Assembly: GCA_030609975.1 (NCBI GenBank)
Contig: JAUWSR010000008.1
Coordinates: 1 to 26,106 of the forward strand
Length of the DNA stretch: 26,106 bases
Direction of reading: 5' to 3'
From: Acidobacteriota bacterium
GTDB taxonomy: Bacteria; Acidobacteriota; Aminicenantia; Aminicenantales; Aminicenantaceae
Every line of letters begins with the position of its first letter. Positions within the stretch are counted from its first letter, which is position 1. Shown piece by piece: positions 1-7,691 of the stretch. A program made the position numbers and the translations under genes. The notes under the pieces were generated by a model. The model was not told where the DNA came from. It did not search any database and saw nothing but the letters and a program-made list of their open reading frames with translations.

Positions 1-78
1 AAGCCCAAAAAGGATTAAAAAGCAATGCTGGAAAGGCCAAAGGGACTTATTGCCGAAAAGTGAATATTATGGACCACA

Positions 79-291
79 ATGGTCATTCGTGGCCAAAAAG
101 TGACATTGGATTCCGATCTTGCAGAGCTGTATAGTGTTGAAACAAGACGCCTTAACGAACAAATCCATCGGAACATTGATAAATTTCCAGAAGATTTCAT
201 GTTCCAATTGACCAAAGAGGAGCTCGACAGCTTGAAATACATCGGGAATTGCTATAAAGTTCTATTTTTTGAAGAAAGTTTCCAGTTTTAG
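79..291 (+). pseudogene. ORF6N-domain protein fragment (phage antirepressor/KilA-N type)
   Basis: The 70-residue frame contains the N-terminal core of the ORF6N domain, a DNA-binding module common in prophage and accessory regions: VIRGQKVTLDSDLAELY, then ETRRLNEQIHRNI and FPEDFMFQLTKEE. After about residue 50 the sequence no longer resembles the family, which normally continues into a YAFTEHG-type segment and a coiled-coil C-terminus; here it ends after an unrelated tail at 291. The frame is also closed upstream by TGA at 61-63, so the usual 10-20 residues before the VIRGQ strand are missing. I read this as a decayed remnant of a once full-length gene. No ribosome-binding site precedes the ATG. 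It lies in AT-rich sequence unlike the peptidase genes that follow, which fits a laterally acquired relic. A functional mini-protein cannot be excluded. Confidence 0.7.
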
Positions 292-398
292 GAAGTTTTT
301 GATTGAAGCTATCGTCTAATAAATCTCATTCCAGTTATAATTAGAGGAGGACCATTGCGACAATGGCCCTTATGAAAATCTGCAAGGAGGAGGAGAAT

Positions 399-2321
399 AT
401 GAGGAGTGTTTTAAGATTATTGGCCGCTGTCTGCCTGCTGTTGTTTCTCTGTGTTTTCATCGGCACAACAGCTCAATCAGATCCTACCAGCGGTTACCGC
501 AATCACCAGGCTCTCACTCAAGCCATACGGCAGCTGGCTCAGCAGAATCCCCAGATCACCAAACTGATCTCGATCGGAAAAAGCCTTAAAGGCCGGGATA
601 TCTGGCTGCTGCAGGTCAGCGGGAGCAAAGGGCCAGAGCCTGAAACAAAACAAGCTCTGCTGATCTGTGGAAACCTGGAGGGGGATCATCTGATCGGAAG
701 TGAGGTGGCTTTAGGCATCGCCGGTCAATTGATAAACGGTTACGGGAAGGACGATAAGATCACTGCAACCTTGGATAAACGTACCTTTTACATCGTCCCT
801 CGTCTCAATCCTGACGGCGCCGAGTTGTTTTTCAATCAGGTCCGGTACGAGTACTCCGGCAACCTAAAATCCCGAGATGAGGATTACGATTGGGTGGCGG
901 ATGAAGACGGCCCTGAAGACCTGAACGGGGATGGGATGATCACCATGATGCGTGTGAAGGACAAAGAGGGTGATTGTTACATCGACAAAAAAGATCCTCG
1001 CCTCATGAAAAAGAAAAAAGCAGATACACCTCTGGATCAGCTCTATACGCTCTACCCGGAAGGCGTCGATAATGACGGCGACGAATTGTACAATGAGGAC
1101 GGTCCGGGCGGCTTCAATATCAACCGTAATTTTCCCCACAATTTTGGCTATAAGACCAAGGGTGTGGGAGTTTATCCTGCCTCAGAAGCAGAGACGCGGG
1201 CTCTGATCGACTTTATGACCAAATATATCCCGGAATCCAAGAATCAGCCCCACCGGAATGTCTGCGGTGTCTTGGTATTTTCCAAGTTCGACAATCTTGC
1301 CGCAGGAACCGGGATCGAGGGCGGCACGCCCACCTTCCCACAGCCGTCTCAAGCAGCCACGGCTGCAGGCGGGCCAACGCGGATGATGTTCATGTTTGGC
1401 CGCCGAGGTCAGCAGGAAGCACCGCGGCCCCGGCCCACCGATCCTCAACCGAAAAAGACCAATGCCCAAGACGAATCCATGTTCAAAAGTGTCAGCACCA
1501 AGTACAAAGAACTCACAAAGATCAAGAGTGCCCAATCCGAAAAACCTGTCGGATCGCTTATGGAATGGGCCTATTTCCAATTCGGTGTTCCGGCCTTTTC
1601 AGCCAACCTCTGGTCTCTGAGACAAGAAACTCCTGCACGGCCACAGGCTAAAAAGCCAGCTCAGAAACCGGCCGGAACCGGTCAGACCGCCACTCCGGAC
1701 CGCGCGGCGATGATGCGTCAGATGATGGCGGGTGGCGGAGCAGGAGGAGGACGCCCAACAGCGTCAGCCTCATCCAATAACGATGATAAATGGCTGAAAT
1801 GGATAGACGACAAGAACGAGGGTAAAGGCTTTGTAGCTTGGACCAAATACAATCACAAGCAGTTGGGCGAGGTCGAGATCGGCGGTTTTGTTCCCTATCT
1901 CCGGGTCAACCCACCACCAGAACAGATAGAGGAACTGAGCCGGAGCCATACGGATTTTGCTCTGTATCTAGCCTCACAGTTTGCCGAGATCACCCTGGAG
2001 GGAGTGAAGGTCAAGAAGCTATCCTCCGGACTGTTCGAGCTAAAGCTCACACTCCACAACCAGGGCCAATTCCCCTATGCCACAGCCATGGGACAACGAG
2101 CCCGCAGCATCAATCCCATCGTGCTTCAGCTGAAATTCGAAAATGATGACGATATGCAGCTCTTCGGAGGCAGCAAACGGATCGACGTGCGTTCGTTGAA
2201 GATGGATGAAGAGAAAGAATACAAATGGATCATCATCTCACCCCCAGGCAAACAGGTCGACATCTCCCTCTATGCCCGCAGTGGCGGAGGGAAAATGCTC
2301 AAACAGGTCGTGCTGAAATAG
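399..2321 (+). CDS. Secreted M14-family carboxypeptidase paralogue lacking the active-site residues (predicted pseudoenzyme)
   Basis: This is a 640-residue protein of the zinc carboxypeptidase (M14) fold. ATG 399 is preferred because AAGGAGGAGG lies just upstream and a clean signal peptide follows (MRSVLRLL... ending near TTAQ); ATG 363 would add 12 non-signal residues. Family landmarks kept are the IGKSLKGRDIW strand, the NPDG loop, two Asp-rich segments (about 162-179 and 224-238) and INRNF with the substrate-binding Arg (R243). Compared with the next gene, the HxxE zinc motif is ELGDH-like: E94 and H97 stand where His and Glu belong (the local sequence is NLEGDH). The third ligand His is Ser295 (VFSKF), and the catalytic Glu is Asn403 (FSANLW). 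Two Pro/Ala/Lys/Gly-rich linkers flank the last part of the domain, and a beta-rich C-terminal domain follows. Fold membership is clear; loss of peptidase activity is inferred. It is co-transcribed with the intact paralogue 12 bases downstream. Confidence 0.88.
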   Translation: MRSVLRLLAAVCLLLFLCVFIGTTAQSDPTSGYRNHQALTQAIRQLAQQNPQITKLISIGKSLKGRDIWLLQVSGSKGPEPETKQALLICGNLEGDHLIGSEVALGIAGQLINGYGKDDKITATLDKRTFYIVPRLNPDGAELFFNQVRYEYSGNLKSRDEDYDWVADEDGPEDLNGDGMITMMRVKDKEGDCYIDKKDPRLMKKKKADTPLDQLYTLYPEGVDNDGDELYNEDGPGGFNINRNFPHNFGYKTKGVGVYPASEAETRALIDFMTKYIPESKNQPHRNVCGVLVFSKFDNLAAGTGIEGGTPTFPQPSQAATAAGGPTRMMFMFGRRGQQEAPRPRPTDPQPKKTNAQDESMFKSVSTKYKELTKIKSAQSEKPVGSLMEWAYFQFGVPAFSANLWSLRQETPARPQAKKPAQKPAGTGQTATPDRAAMMRQMMAGGGAGGGRPTASASSNNDDKWLKWIDDKNEGKGFVAWTKYNHKQLGEVEIGGFVPYLRVNPPPEQIEELSRSHTDFALYLASQFAEITLEGVKVKKLSSGLFELKLTLHNQGQFPYATAMGQRARSINPIVLQLKFENDDDMQLFGGSKRIDVRSLKMDEEKEYKWIIISPPGKQVDISLYARSGGGKMLKQVVLK

Positions 2322-2333
2322 AAGGAGATGAAG

Positions 2334-4151
2334 ATGAAAAACGAAATTAAAAACACTTTAAAAACAACTATTGCTGGTATCCTGATCTTTGTTTTGGGCG
2401 CCTCTCTCATCGGAGCACAGGACTTCTTTCCGCGAAAATGGAACACACGCAAGGTCAACCTAAGCTTCAATCACTATTACGACTGGCAGGAAGTGGAAGC
2501 GGCCCTGAAAACTCTGGAGAAAGCCTATCCCAAGTTCCTGAAAGTCCGCTCCATCGGAAAATCCTTTCAGGGGCGTGAAATCTGGTACATGACCATCAAC
2601 AATCCCGATACAGGCGCCGAGATGGACAAATGCGCCATGTACATAGATGCCAATATCCACGGCAATGAAGTCCAGGGCGGAGAGATCGGTCTCTACACCA
2701 TCTGGTACTTGATGGAAAACTACGCCTTCAACGACTATATACGACAGCTTGTGGATGAACGTGTCTTCTATATCTTCCCTTCGGTCAATCCCGATGGACG
2801 CGATCTCTGGCTGCATAAAGGCGGCTCAGCCCGTTCCGGCCAAGTCCCCATGGACAGTGATAACGACGGTCTTTACGACGAAGATGGCCCGGAGGATATT
2901 GACAAAGACGGAGAAGTCGGCTCCATGTACATCAAGGTCGAGCCCGGGAAAGGCACGCACCGCCTGAGCAACAAGGGAGACCGCCTGGTCGCCATTAAAA
3001 AGAACATCGAAGGCAAACCCGATGAGCTTGGCGACTACAAATACATCGGTAGTGAGGGCCTCGACAACGACGGTGACGGCCGCTACAACGAAGACGGCGG
3101 CGGTGGTTATGATCCCAACCGTGACTGGGGCTGGTTCTGGCAGCCGGGCTACATCCAGAGTGGAGCGGGTCACTACCCCTTCACCTGGCCCGAATCTCAA
3201 GTCACACGGGACTTCTTTTACGCTCACCCCAATATCGCCGGGGTTCAGGCCTTTCACAACACAGGCGGTATGCTCCTGAGAGGACCGGGTGCCGAACTGG
3301 CCGGAGAGTATGCTGCTTCCGACCTGGCCGTCTACGATGAGATCGGCAACAAGGGTGAGAAGATCATCGAAGGCTACAACTACATGATTCTCTGGTCCGA
3401 GCTCTATCCGGTTTGGGGAGGATTCATCGATTTTACCCATGATATGATGGGCATCTACTCCTTCTCCAACGAGCTGTGGTCGTCGCGTTCGGACCTTGAC
3501 GGCGATGGAGAGGTCAGCGAAGAAGAAGACGAATTCTTTGATAAATACATCGATATGGACAGCAAAGCCATCCGCATGCACGAGATCGATCATCCCCAGT
3601 TGGGTAAGGTCACCATCGACCGCGACATTACCAAATTGAGCGGACGCGTTCCCCCCAGCTGGTTAATCGAGGAGATGTGTCACCGCAACATGGCTTTCTG
3701 CCTGCTGCATGCCTGGGAGATGCCGCTGCCCGTGATAAAAAAAGTGAGCGCTGAAAAGCTAGAGGGCAACCTTTACCGTGTGAAAGTGGCGCTTTACAAC
3801 GAACGTTTGATGCCCACGTTGTCCGCAGCCGCGGTTACCAACCTGGTGCAGCGGCCCGACATCCTCTCGATAGAGGGCAACGTCAAAGTACTGGCCGCAG
3901 GAGTCGACCAAAGTGCCTCCCTGCCATCCGGGATCCCCAGGCGTTTTATGCGATTTATGCGCATGCGGCCCGGCGGAGGCTCACTGACCTATATCGACCA
4001 AAAAGACCTCAAAAATCTCAAGCTGACATCAGGAATACGCGGTCGCAGTGACGTCGAATACCATTTCTTGGTCGAGGGGAAGGGCAATATCACCATAAAT
4101 CTTGACTGCGTCAAGGGCGGTAAACAAAGCAAGAGTATCGCCCTGCAGTAG
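2334..4151 (+). CDS. Secreted M14-family zinc carboxypeptidase
   Basis: This is a 605-residue metallocarboxypeptidase expected to remove C-terminal residues from peptides outside the cytoplasm. ATG 2334 is chosen because GGAG at 2324-2327 sits six bases upstream; ATG 2328 directly abuts it. The signal peptide spans about residues 1-29 (ending LIGAQ). The complete M14 set is visible: zinc ligands H109 and E112 in NIHGNE, H308 in QAFHNT, substrate-binding R263 in DPNRDW, and catalytic E380 in SNELW. Asp-rich, EF-hand-like stretches occur at about 174-193 and 244-258, with another DLDGDGE at about 387; calcium binding there is possible but unproven. A beta-rich C-terminal domain of about 130 residues matches that of the upstream gene. 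It is the second gene of a two-gene operon with the degenerate paralogue, which it matches along the whole length. Confidence 0.93.
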   Translation: MKNEIKNTLKTTIAGILIFVLGASLIGAQDFFPRKWNTRKVNLSFNHYYDWQEVEAALKTLEKAYPKFLKVRSIGKSFQGREIWYMTINNPDTGAEMDKCAMYIDANIHGNEVQGGEIGLYTIWYLMENYAFNDYIRQLVDERVFYIFPSVNPDGRDLWLHKGGSARSGQVPMDSDNDGLYDEDGPEDIDKDGEVGSMYIKVEPGKGTHRLSNKGDRLVAIKKNIEGKPDELGDYKYIGSEGLDNDGDGRYNEDGGGGYDPNRDWGWFWQPGYIQSGAGHYPFTWPESQVTRDFFYAHPNIAGVQAFHNTGGMLLRGPGAELAGEYAASDLAVYDEIGNKGEKIIEGYNYMILWSELYPVWGGFIDFTHDMMGIYSFSNELWSSRSDLDGDGEVSEEEDEFFDKYIDMDSKAIRMHEIDHPQLGKVTIDRDITKLSGRVPPSWLIEEMCHRNMAFCLLHAWEMPLPVIKKVSAEKLEGNLYRVKVALYNERLMPTLSAAAVTNLVQRPDILSIEGNVKVLAAGVDQSASLPSGIPRRFMRFMRMRPGGGSLTYIDQKDLKNLKLTSGIRGRSDVEYHFLVEGKGNITINLDCVKGGKQSKSIALQ

Positions 4152-4178
4152 AAGCAACTAGCCGAGAATAGACAATAT

Positions 4179-4219
4179 TTTCTGCAGAGCTGCTGAATAG
4201 TTCGGCAGCTCTGCAGAAA
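4179..4219 (+). terminator. Strong hairpin after the M14 operon, possible terminator
   Basis: A perfect 15-bp stem (4179-4193 with 4205-4219, TTTCTGCAGAGCTGC and its complement) encloses an 11-base loop, 28 bases after the M14 stop codon. No clear U-run follows on the plus strand, so it may stabilise the mRNA 3' end or act as a factor-assisted terminator instead of a classical intrinsic one. Confidence 0.55.
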
Positions 4220-4273
4220 TTGCCTTAGTTCTTTCCGCACACAATTTTCGAGTCTCGACTCAACCTTTTGCCC

Positions 4274-4303
4274 TGTGTTTTCGTCTTATTAAACGAAAAC
4301 ACA
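4274..4303. other. 11-bp perfect hairpin in the spacer between the M14 operon and the DUF5916 gene
   Basis: TGTGTTTTCGT (4274-4284) pairs exactly with ACGAAAACACA (4293-4303) around an 8-base loop. Its flanks are AT-rich. It could be a second terminator-like structure or an operator upstream of the next gene; the sequence alone does not decide. Confidence 0.4.
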
Positions 4304-4324
4304 ATTATTACGTAAAATAGATAT

Positions 4325-4384
4325 GTAGGGACCGTTGTCTCAACGGTCCATGATTGTGTAGGGACCGACGGCTCGGTGGTCCAC
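4325..4384. repeat. Two tandem GTAGGGACCG palindromic units (REP-like)
   Basis: Two units start 33 bases apart with GTAGGGACCG (4325 and 4358) and end with GGTCCA or GGTCCA-like sequence. Unit 1 holds a perfect 9-bp stem, GGACCGTTG and CAACGGTCC, around TCT (4329-4349). Unit 2 (4362-4382) has the same plan with two mismatched positions. This design matches short extragenic palindromic repeats found in many copies in some genomes. They lie 20-80 bases before the start codon of the following gene, so they would probably be within its leader or promoter region. Confidence 0.6.
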
Positions 4385-4403
4385 CTTAATACTAGAGAAA
4401 GAG

Positions 4404-7043
4404 ATGAATAAAAAGGTCGCACTCGTTATCCTCCTGCTCCTGCTGCCTCTGTTCTTAGCTGCTGCTCGACCTACCCCAACCAAGCGTATCTACACCGCTC
4501 AACGCATCATTCCCGAACCACCCGTGATCGATGGTGTTTTGAACGATCTCATCTGGGAACAGCCGGAATGGTCCGGAGATTTTATCCAGCGCCAGCCTTA
4601 CGAGGGGAAAGACCCCTCTCAAGATACCGTTTTCAAAATCTTGTACGATGATAAAAACCTGTATGTGGCCATCCGTGCCTATGATTCCGAACCCGACAGA
4701 ATAGAACGCCGTTTGTCTCGCCGCGACACTCTGGATGGGGATTGGGTGGAGATCAATATCGACAGCTACTTCGACAAACGCACGGCTTTCTGTTTCGGTG
4801 TCAACGCCGCTGGCGTCAAAAAAGACATGCTCATGTCTAATGATGGGCAAATCCAGGACATCAACTGGGATCCCATCTGGCACGTAAAAACCTCAAGCGA
4901 TAACAAGGGTTGGATAGCGGAGATGAGTATCCCTTTATCCCAGCTGCGTTTTTCGAACACTGAGGACAAAACCTGGGGGCTTCAGGTCATGCGCAATTTT
5001 TTCCGCAGGCAGGAACTCTCGAATTGGCAGCACATTCCCCGCGACGCTCCAGGCTGGGTGCATCAGTTTGGAGAGCTTCACGGGATCAACAGCATCAAAC
5101 CTCCCCGGCAGATCGAATTGGTCCCTTATGCCTTGGGAAAGCATCAGGCCTTTCCCGCTGAAGAGGGCAATCCCTTTGTCACCGGCAGCCTCACAGATTT
5201 TATGGGAGGCCTGGACGGAAAATTGGGACTCACCTCCGATCTGACCATGAATTTCACACTCAATCCCGACTTCGGTCAGGTGGAAGCAGATCCTTCCGTG
5301 GTCAATCTCACCGCCTATGAAACCTATTACGAAGAAAAGCGTCCTTTCTTTATCGAAGGCCGCAACCTCCTCAGCTTTCCCATCATGATCGGCGACGGTG
5401 AAGCCTCCAGCGACAACCTTTTTTACACCCGCCGGATCGGAGCTCAACCCCACCGCGTAGTATATAATCAAGAAAACCGTTTCGTGCACAATCCGGATTT
5501 CACGTCCATTTTGGGCGCGTTCAAATTGACAGGGAAAACCCGCAGCGGTGTCTCCATCGGGGTTGTCGACAGCTTGACCTCAGCCGAATTTGCCCAGATC
5601 AGCAATTTTGGAGACCGGTCCCGAGAGCCGGTTGAGCCCTTGACCAATTTTTTCGGTCTCCGTCTCCAGAAAGACTACAATCAGGGAAAAACCTACATCG
5701 GCACTATGGCCACGGCCACCAACCGCAATCTCAAAGATCCCACGCTCAACTTTTTGCATGATGCCGCCTACAGCGGAGGCCTCGACTTCTCTCACTCCTG
5801 GAAAGATCGGACCTATTTCGTAGAGGCCAAACTTGTGTTCAGTCATGTGCGGGGATCACAGGAAGCGCTGCTGCTCACACAAAAGTCTCCTCTGCGCTAC
5901 TTTCAGCGTCCGGATGCCACACATATCACGCTTGATCCTAACCGGACTTCCATGACAGGACATGGCGGCACGGCTTACGCCGGCAAGTTCGGCAACGGAC
6001 ACCTCAGTTACATGGCAGGGGTCACCTGGCGCTCGCCCGGCCTGGAATTGAACGACATGGGCTATCAACGCCTGGCTGACAACATCATGCAGTGGACCTG
6101 GGCTGCCTACAGGATCTGGGAACCGTTTTTCATATTTCGGGATGTCAACATCAATTTCAATCAGTGGCGGGGTTGGGATTTCAGCGGCGGCAATATCTTT
6201 GACGGTGGTAATACCAGCTTCAACTCGCAGCTCAAGAATTATTGGCGCCTCGGTTTTGGTTTAAACCGGCAATTTGAATCCCTCTCCCCCTCCGCCCTGC
6301 GGGGCGGACCCTCGCTTCGCTCTCCCGGGGGGTGGAACCTGTTTTATTCCACAAGCACGGATACACGGAAAAAGCTGCGCTTTATTTTGAGCAGCAGTCA
6401 ATTCTGGGGCGATCAAGACAATTCACGTTCACAGAGCCTTTCCTTTGGTTTCACCTTCCAGCCCAGCAACGCCCTGAACATCACCGTCCTGCCTACCTAT
6501 GCTCTCAATACGCGCAAGCTGCAGTACGTAACCACACGAGATTTCAACGGCAACGATCGCTACATCATGGGGCGGATCGACCAAAAAACCCTGGCTCTCA
6601 CTCTACGGCTCAACTACAGTATCACTCCGGACCTCTCCATCCAATTCTACGGACAGCCATTTGTCTCAGCGGGCAATTACAACGACTTCAAACACATAAT
6701 CCAACCGCGGGCAGACGTTTATACGGATCGCTATTTACTCTATTCAGCAGAGCAGCTCAGTTATGACGCCGACTCAAATTTCTATCAGGTTGATGAAAAC
6801 CAGAACGGGGAGACCGACTACAGCTTCTGGAATCCCAACTTTAACTTCCTGGAATTTCGCTCCAATCTGGTTATCCGCTGGGAGTACCGCCCCGGCTCGG
6901 CCGTTTTTATTGTCTGGTCGCAGGGACGGACCGGATATGATTACCGGGGCGACTTTTCCTATCAGAGCGACATGCAGCGCCTCCTCGACCACCCCGCCCA
7001 CAACGTCTTCCTCGTCAAGTTCTCCTACTGCTTCCAACTGTAG
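4404..7043 (+). CDS. CBM9-like / DUF5916 outer-membrane protein
   Basis: This 879-residue exported protein has a signal peptide (MNKKVALVILLLLLPLFLAAA). Residues of about 35-215 match the carbohydrate-binding family 9-like (DOMON-type) domain, with PPVIDGVLNDLIW at its start, then LYDDKNLYVAIRAYD and WIAEMSIPLSQLRF. The remaining ~650 residues are the DUF5916 region, rich in alternating aromatic beta-strands and carrying PDFGQVEADPS, YEEKRPFFIEGR and an LRGGPSLRSPGGW turn; the chain ends in Phe-x-x-Phe-Ser-Tyr-Cys-Phe-Gln-Leu, as outer-membrane barrels often do. Such proteins are frequent beside secreted peptidases in Bacteroidota, Gemmatimonadota and Acidobacteriota-like genomes, but their ligand is not established. 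Length fits the family. GAGAAAGAG just before the ATG is a weak ribosome site. Transport or surface binding of peptides or glycans would be inference. Confidence 0.88.
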   Translation: MNKKVALVILLLLLPLFLAAARPTPTKRIYTAQRIIPEPPVIDGVLNDLIWEQPEWSGDFIQRQPYEGKDPSQDTVFKILYDDKNLYVAIRAYDSEPDRIERRLSRRDTLDGDWVEINIDSYFDKRTAFCFGVNAAGVKKDMLMSNDGQIQDINWDPIWHVKTSSDNKGWIAEMSIPLSQLRFSNTEDKTWGLQVMRNFFRRQELSNWQHIPRDAPGWVHQFGELHGINSIKPPRQIELVPYALGKHQAFPAEEGNPFVTGSLTDFMGGLDGKLGLTSDLTMNFTLNPDFGQVEADPSVVNLTAYETYYEEKRPFFIEGRNLLSFPIMIGDGEASSDNLFYTRRIGAQPHRVVYNQENRFVHNPDFTSILGAFKLTGKTRSGVSIGVVDSLTSAEFAQISNFGDRSREPVEPLTNFFGLRLQKDYNQGKTYIGTMATATNRNLKDPTLNFLHDAAYSGGLDFSHSWKDRTYFVEAKLVFSHVRGSQEALLLTQKSPLRYFQRPDATHITLDPNRTSMTGHGGTAYAGKFGNGHLSYMAGVTWRSPGLELNDMGYQRLADNIMQWTWAAYRIWEPFFIFRDVNINFNQWRGWDFSGGNIFDGGNTSFNSQLKNYWRLGFGLNRQFESLSPSALRGGPSLRSPGGWNLFYSTSTDTRKKLRFILSSSQFWGDQDNSRSQSLSFGFTFQPSNALNITVLPTYALNTRKLQYVTTRDFNGNDRYIMGRIDQKTLALTLRLNYSITPDLSIQFYGQPFVSAGNYNDFKHIIQPRADVYTDRYLLYSAEQLSYDADSNFYQVDENQNGETDYSFWNPNFNFLEFRSNLVIRWEYRPGSAVFIVWSQGRTGYDYRGDFSYQSDMQRLLDHPAHNVFLVKFSYCFQL

Positions 7044-7045
7044 TT

Positions 7046-7131
7046 GGGGACAGTCCCCGAGACTTGTTGTAAATAATAGACTTAGGGACAAATAACCGGC
7101 TTAATGGGGCTTAGATTCAGGTTTTAAGCCC
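7046..7131. other. Convergent intergenic region with two small palindromes
   Basis: Between the convergent DUF5916 and TRAP genes, GGGGACAGTCCCC (7046-7058) forms a compact palindrome directly after the plus-strand stop. GGGCTTA (7107-7113) pairs with TAAGCCC (7125-7131). Neither has a proper U-run, so a bidirectional terminator is possible but weakly supported. Confidence 0.3.
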
Positions 7132-7166
7132 TGAAAACTTCAATTTAAGCACATGGTGGGAATCAA

Positions 7167-7685
7167 TCAAGAAATCGCCTGGGTCACAGCCCGACTATGA
7201 CTTCGACTAAAGAAACCCAAAGCTAAAAAAAGCCCCAATCCCATAAGATTGATCACAATTTCTCTCGGCCAAAACAAGGCAAGTGCCGATCCCGCTACCA
7301 GCAGCCGAAAATAGAGACCCTCCTGCCTGAACATAAATCCTGTGAAAGAGACAGTTAATGCATAGAGGCCAACAAGAGCAAAGGCAAACACATAGAGGCG
7401 CTGACTCCAGCCTCCACTGATCAATCCGGTGTAAGCAAAGAGCAGAGGCATAATATACAAGCCCTTGGCAAGTTTCCAGGAGGTGAAGCCCGTGGCCATG
7501 GGACGGGATCCGGAAATAGAAGCGGCCGCAAAAGAAGCCAAACAGACCGGAGGAGTTACGTTGGAATCCTGAGAAAGCCAGAACACGACCATGTGCGCGG
7601 CCAGAAGCGGCACGCCCATGGTGGTAAGTGCCGGCACTGTAAGGATGGCGATCATGATATAGGCCGCCGTGACCGGGAGCCCCAT
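7167..7685 (-). pseudogene. TRAP transporter fused 4TM/12TM permease, C-terminal part after an in-frame TGA
   Basis: These 172 residues continue, in the same frame, the permease that is interrupted at 7689-7691. They begin at the Met of the GMGLPVTAAYIM motif, the most conserved signature of the large TRAP membrane subunit, followed by a hydrophobic segment, LLAAHMVVFW, DSNVTPPVCLASFAAASI and about four more hydrophobic segments. The frame ends with TGA at 7167-7169. No convincing ribosome-binding site precedes the Met codon at 7685, so independent translation is doubtful. Taken alone the fragment lacks most of the transport domain. Its amino-acid sequence shows no sign of decay, so the stop is recent, an error in the sequence, or read through. 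Confidence 0.85.
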
Positions 7686-7688
7686 ACC

Positions 7689-7691
7689 TCA
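7689..7691 (-). other. In-frame TGA interrupting the TRAP permease
   Basis: On the minus strand the codons read TCT TTG CTC TGA GGT ATG GGG CTC. The frame is open and family-like on both sides, so a single codon separates the two halves; a one-base change (for example TTA to TGA) would suffice. No bacterial SECIS-like stem is obvious just downstream. Confidence 0.9.

Noticed and set aside
2826..3593. 255-codon open frame antisense to the intact M14 gene
   Set aside because: It is opposite a clearly conserved gene, has a composition mirroring Asp-rich codons and no ribosome site or family likeness.
6285..6336. GC-rich palindrome (TCCGCCC-TGCG-GGGCGGA) inside the DUF5916 gene, looking like an in-frame inserted repeat
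   Set aside because: It encodes the SALRGGPSLRSPGGW turn; I recall an LRGGP..RPG-type segment as a conserved part of this barrel family, so it is normal coding sequence.
7044..7166. Intrinsic bidirectional terminator
   Set aside because: The palindromes are short and lack a U-run on either strand, so only a low-confidence structural note is kept.
7652..7691. Selenocysteine insertion at the TRAP TGA
   Set aside because: No convincing stem-loop follows at the required distance, and relatives have Leu or another ordinary residue, not Cys, at this position as far as I recall.
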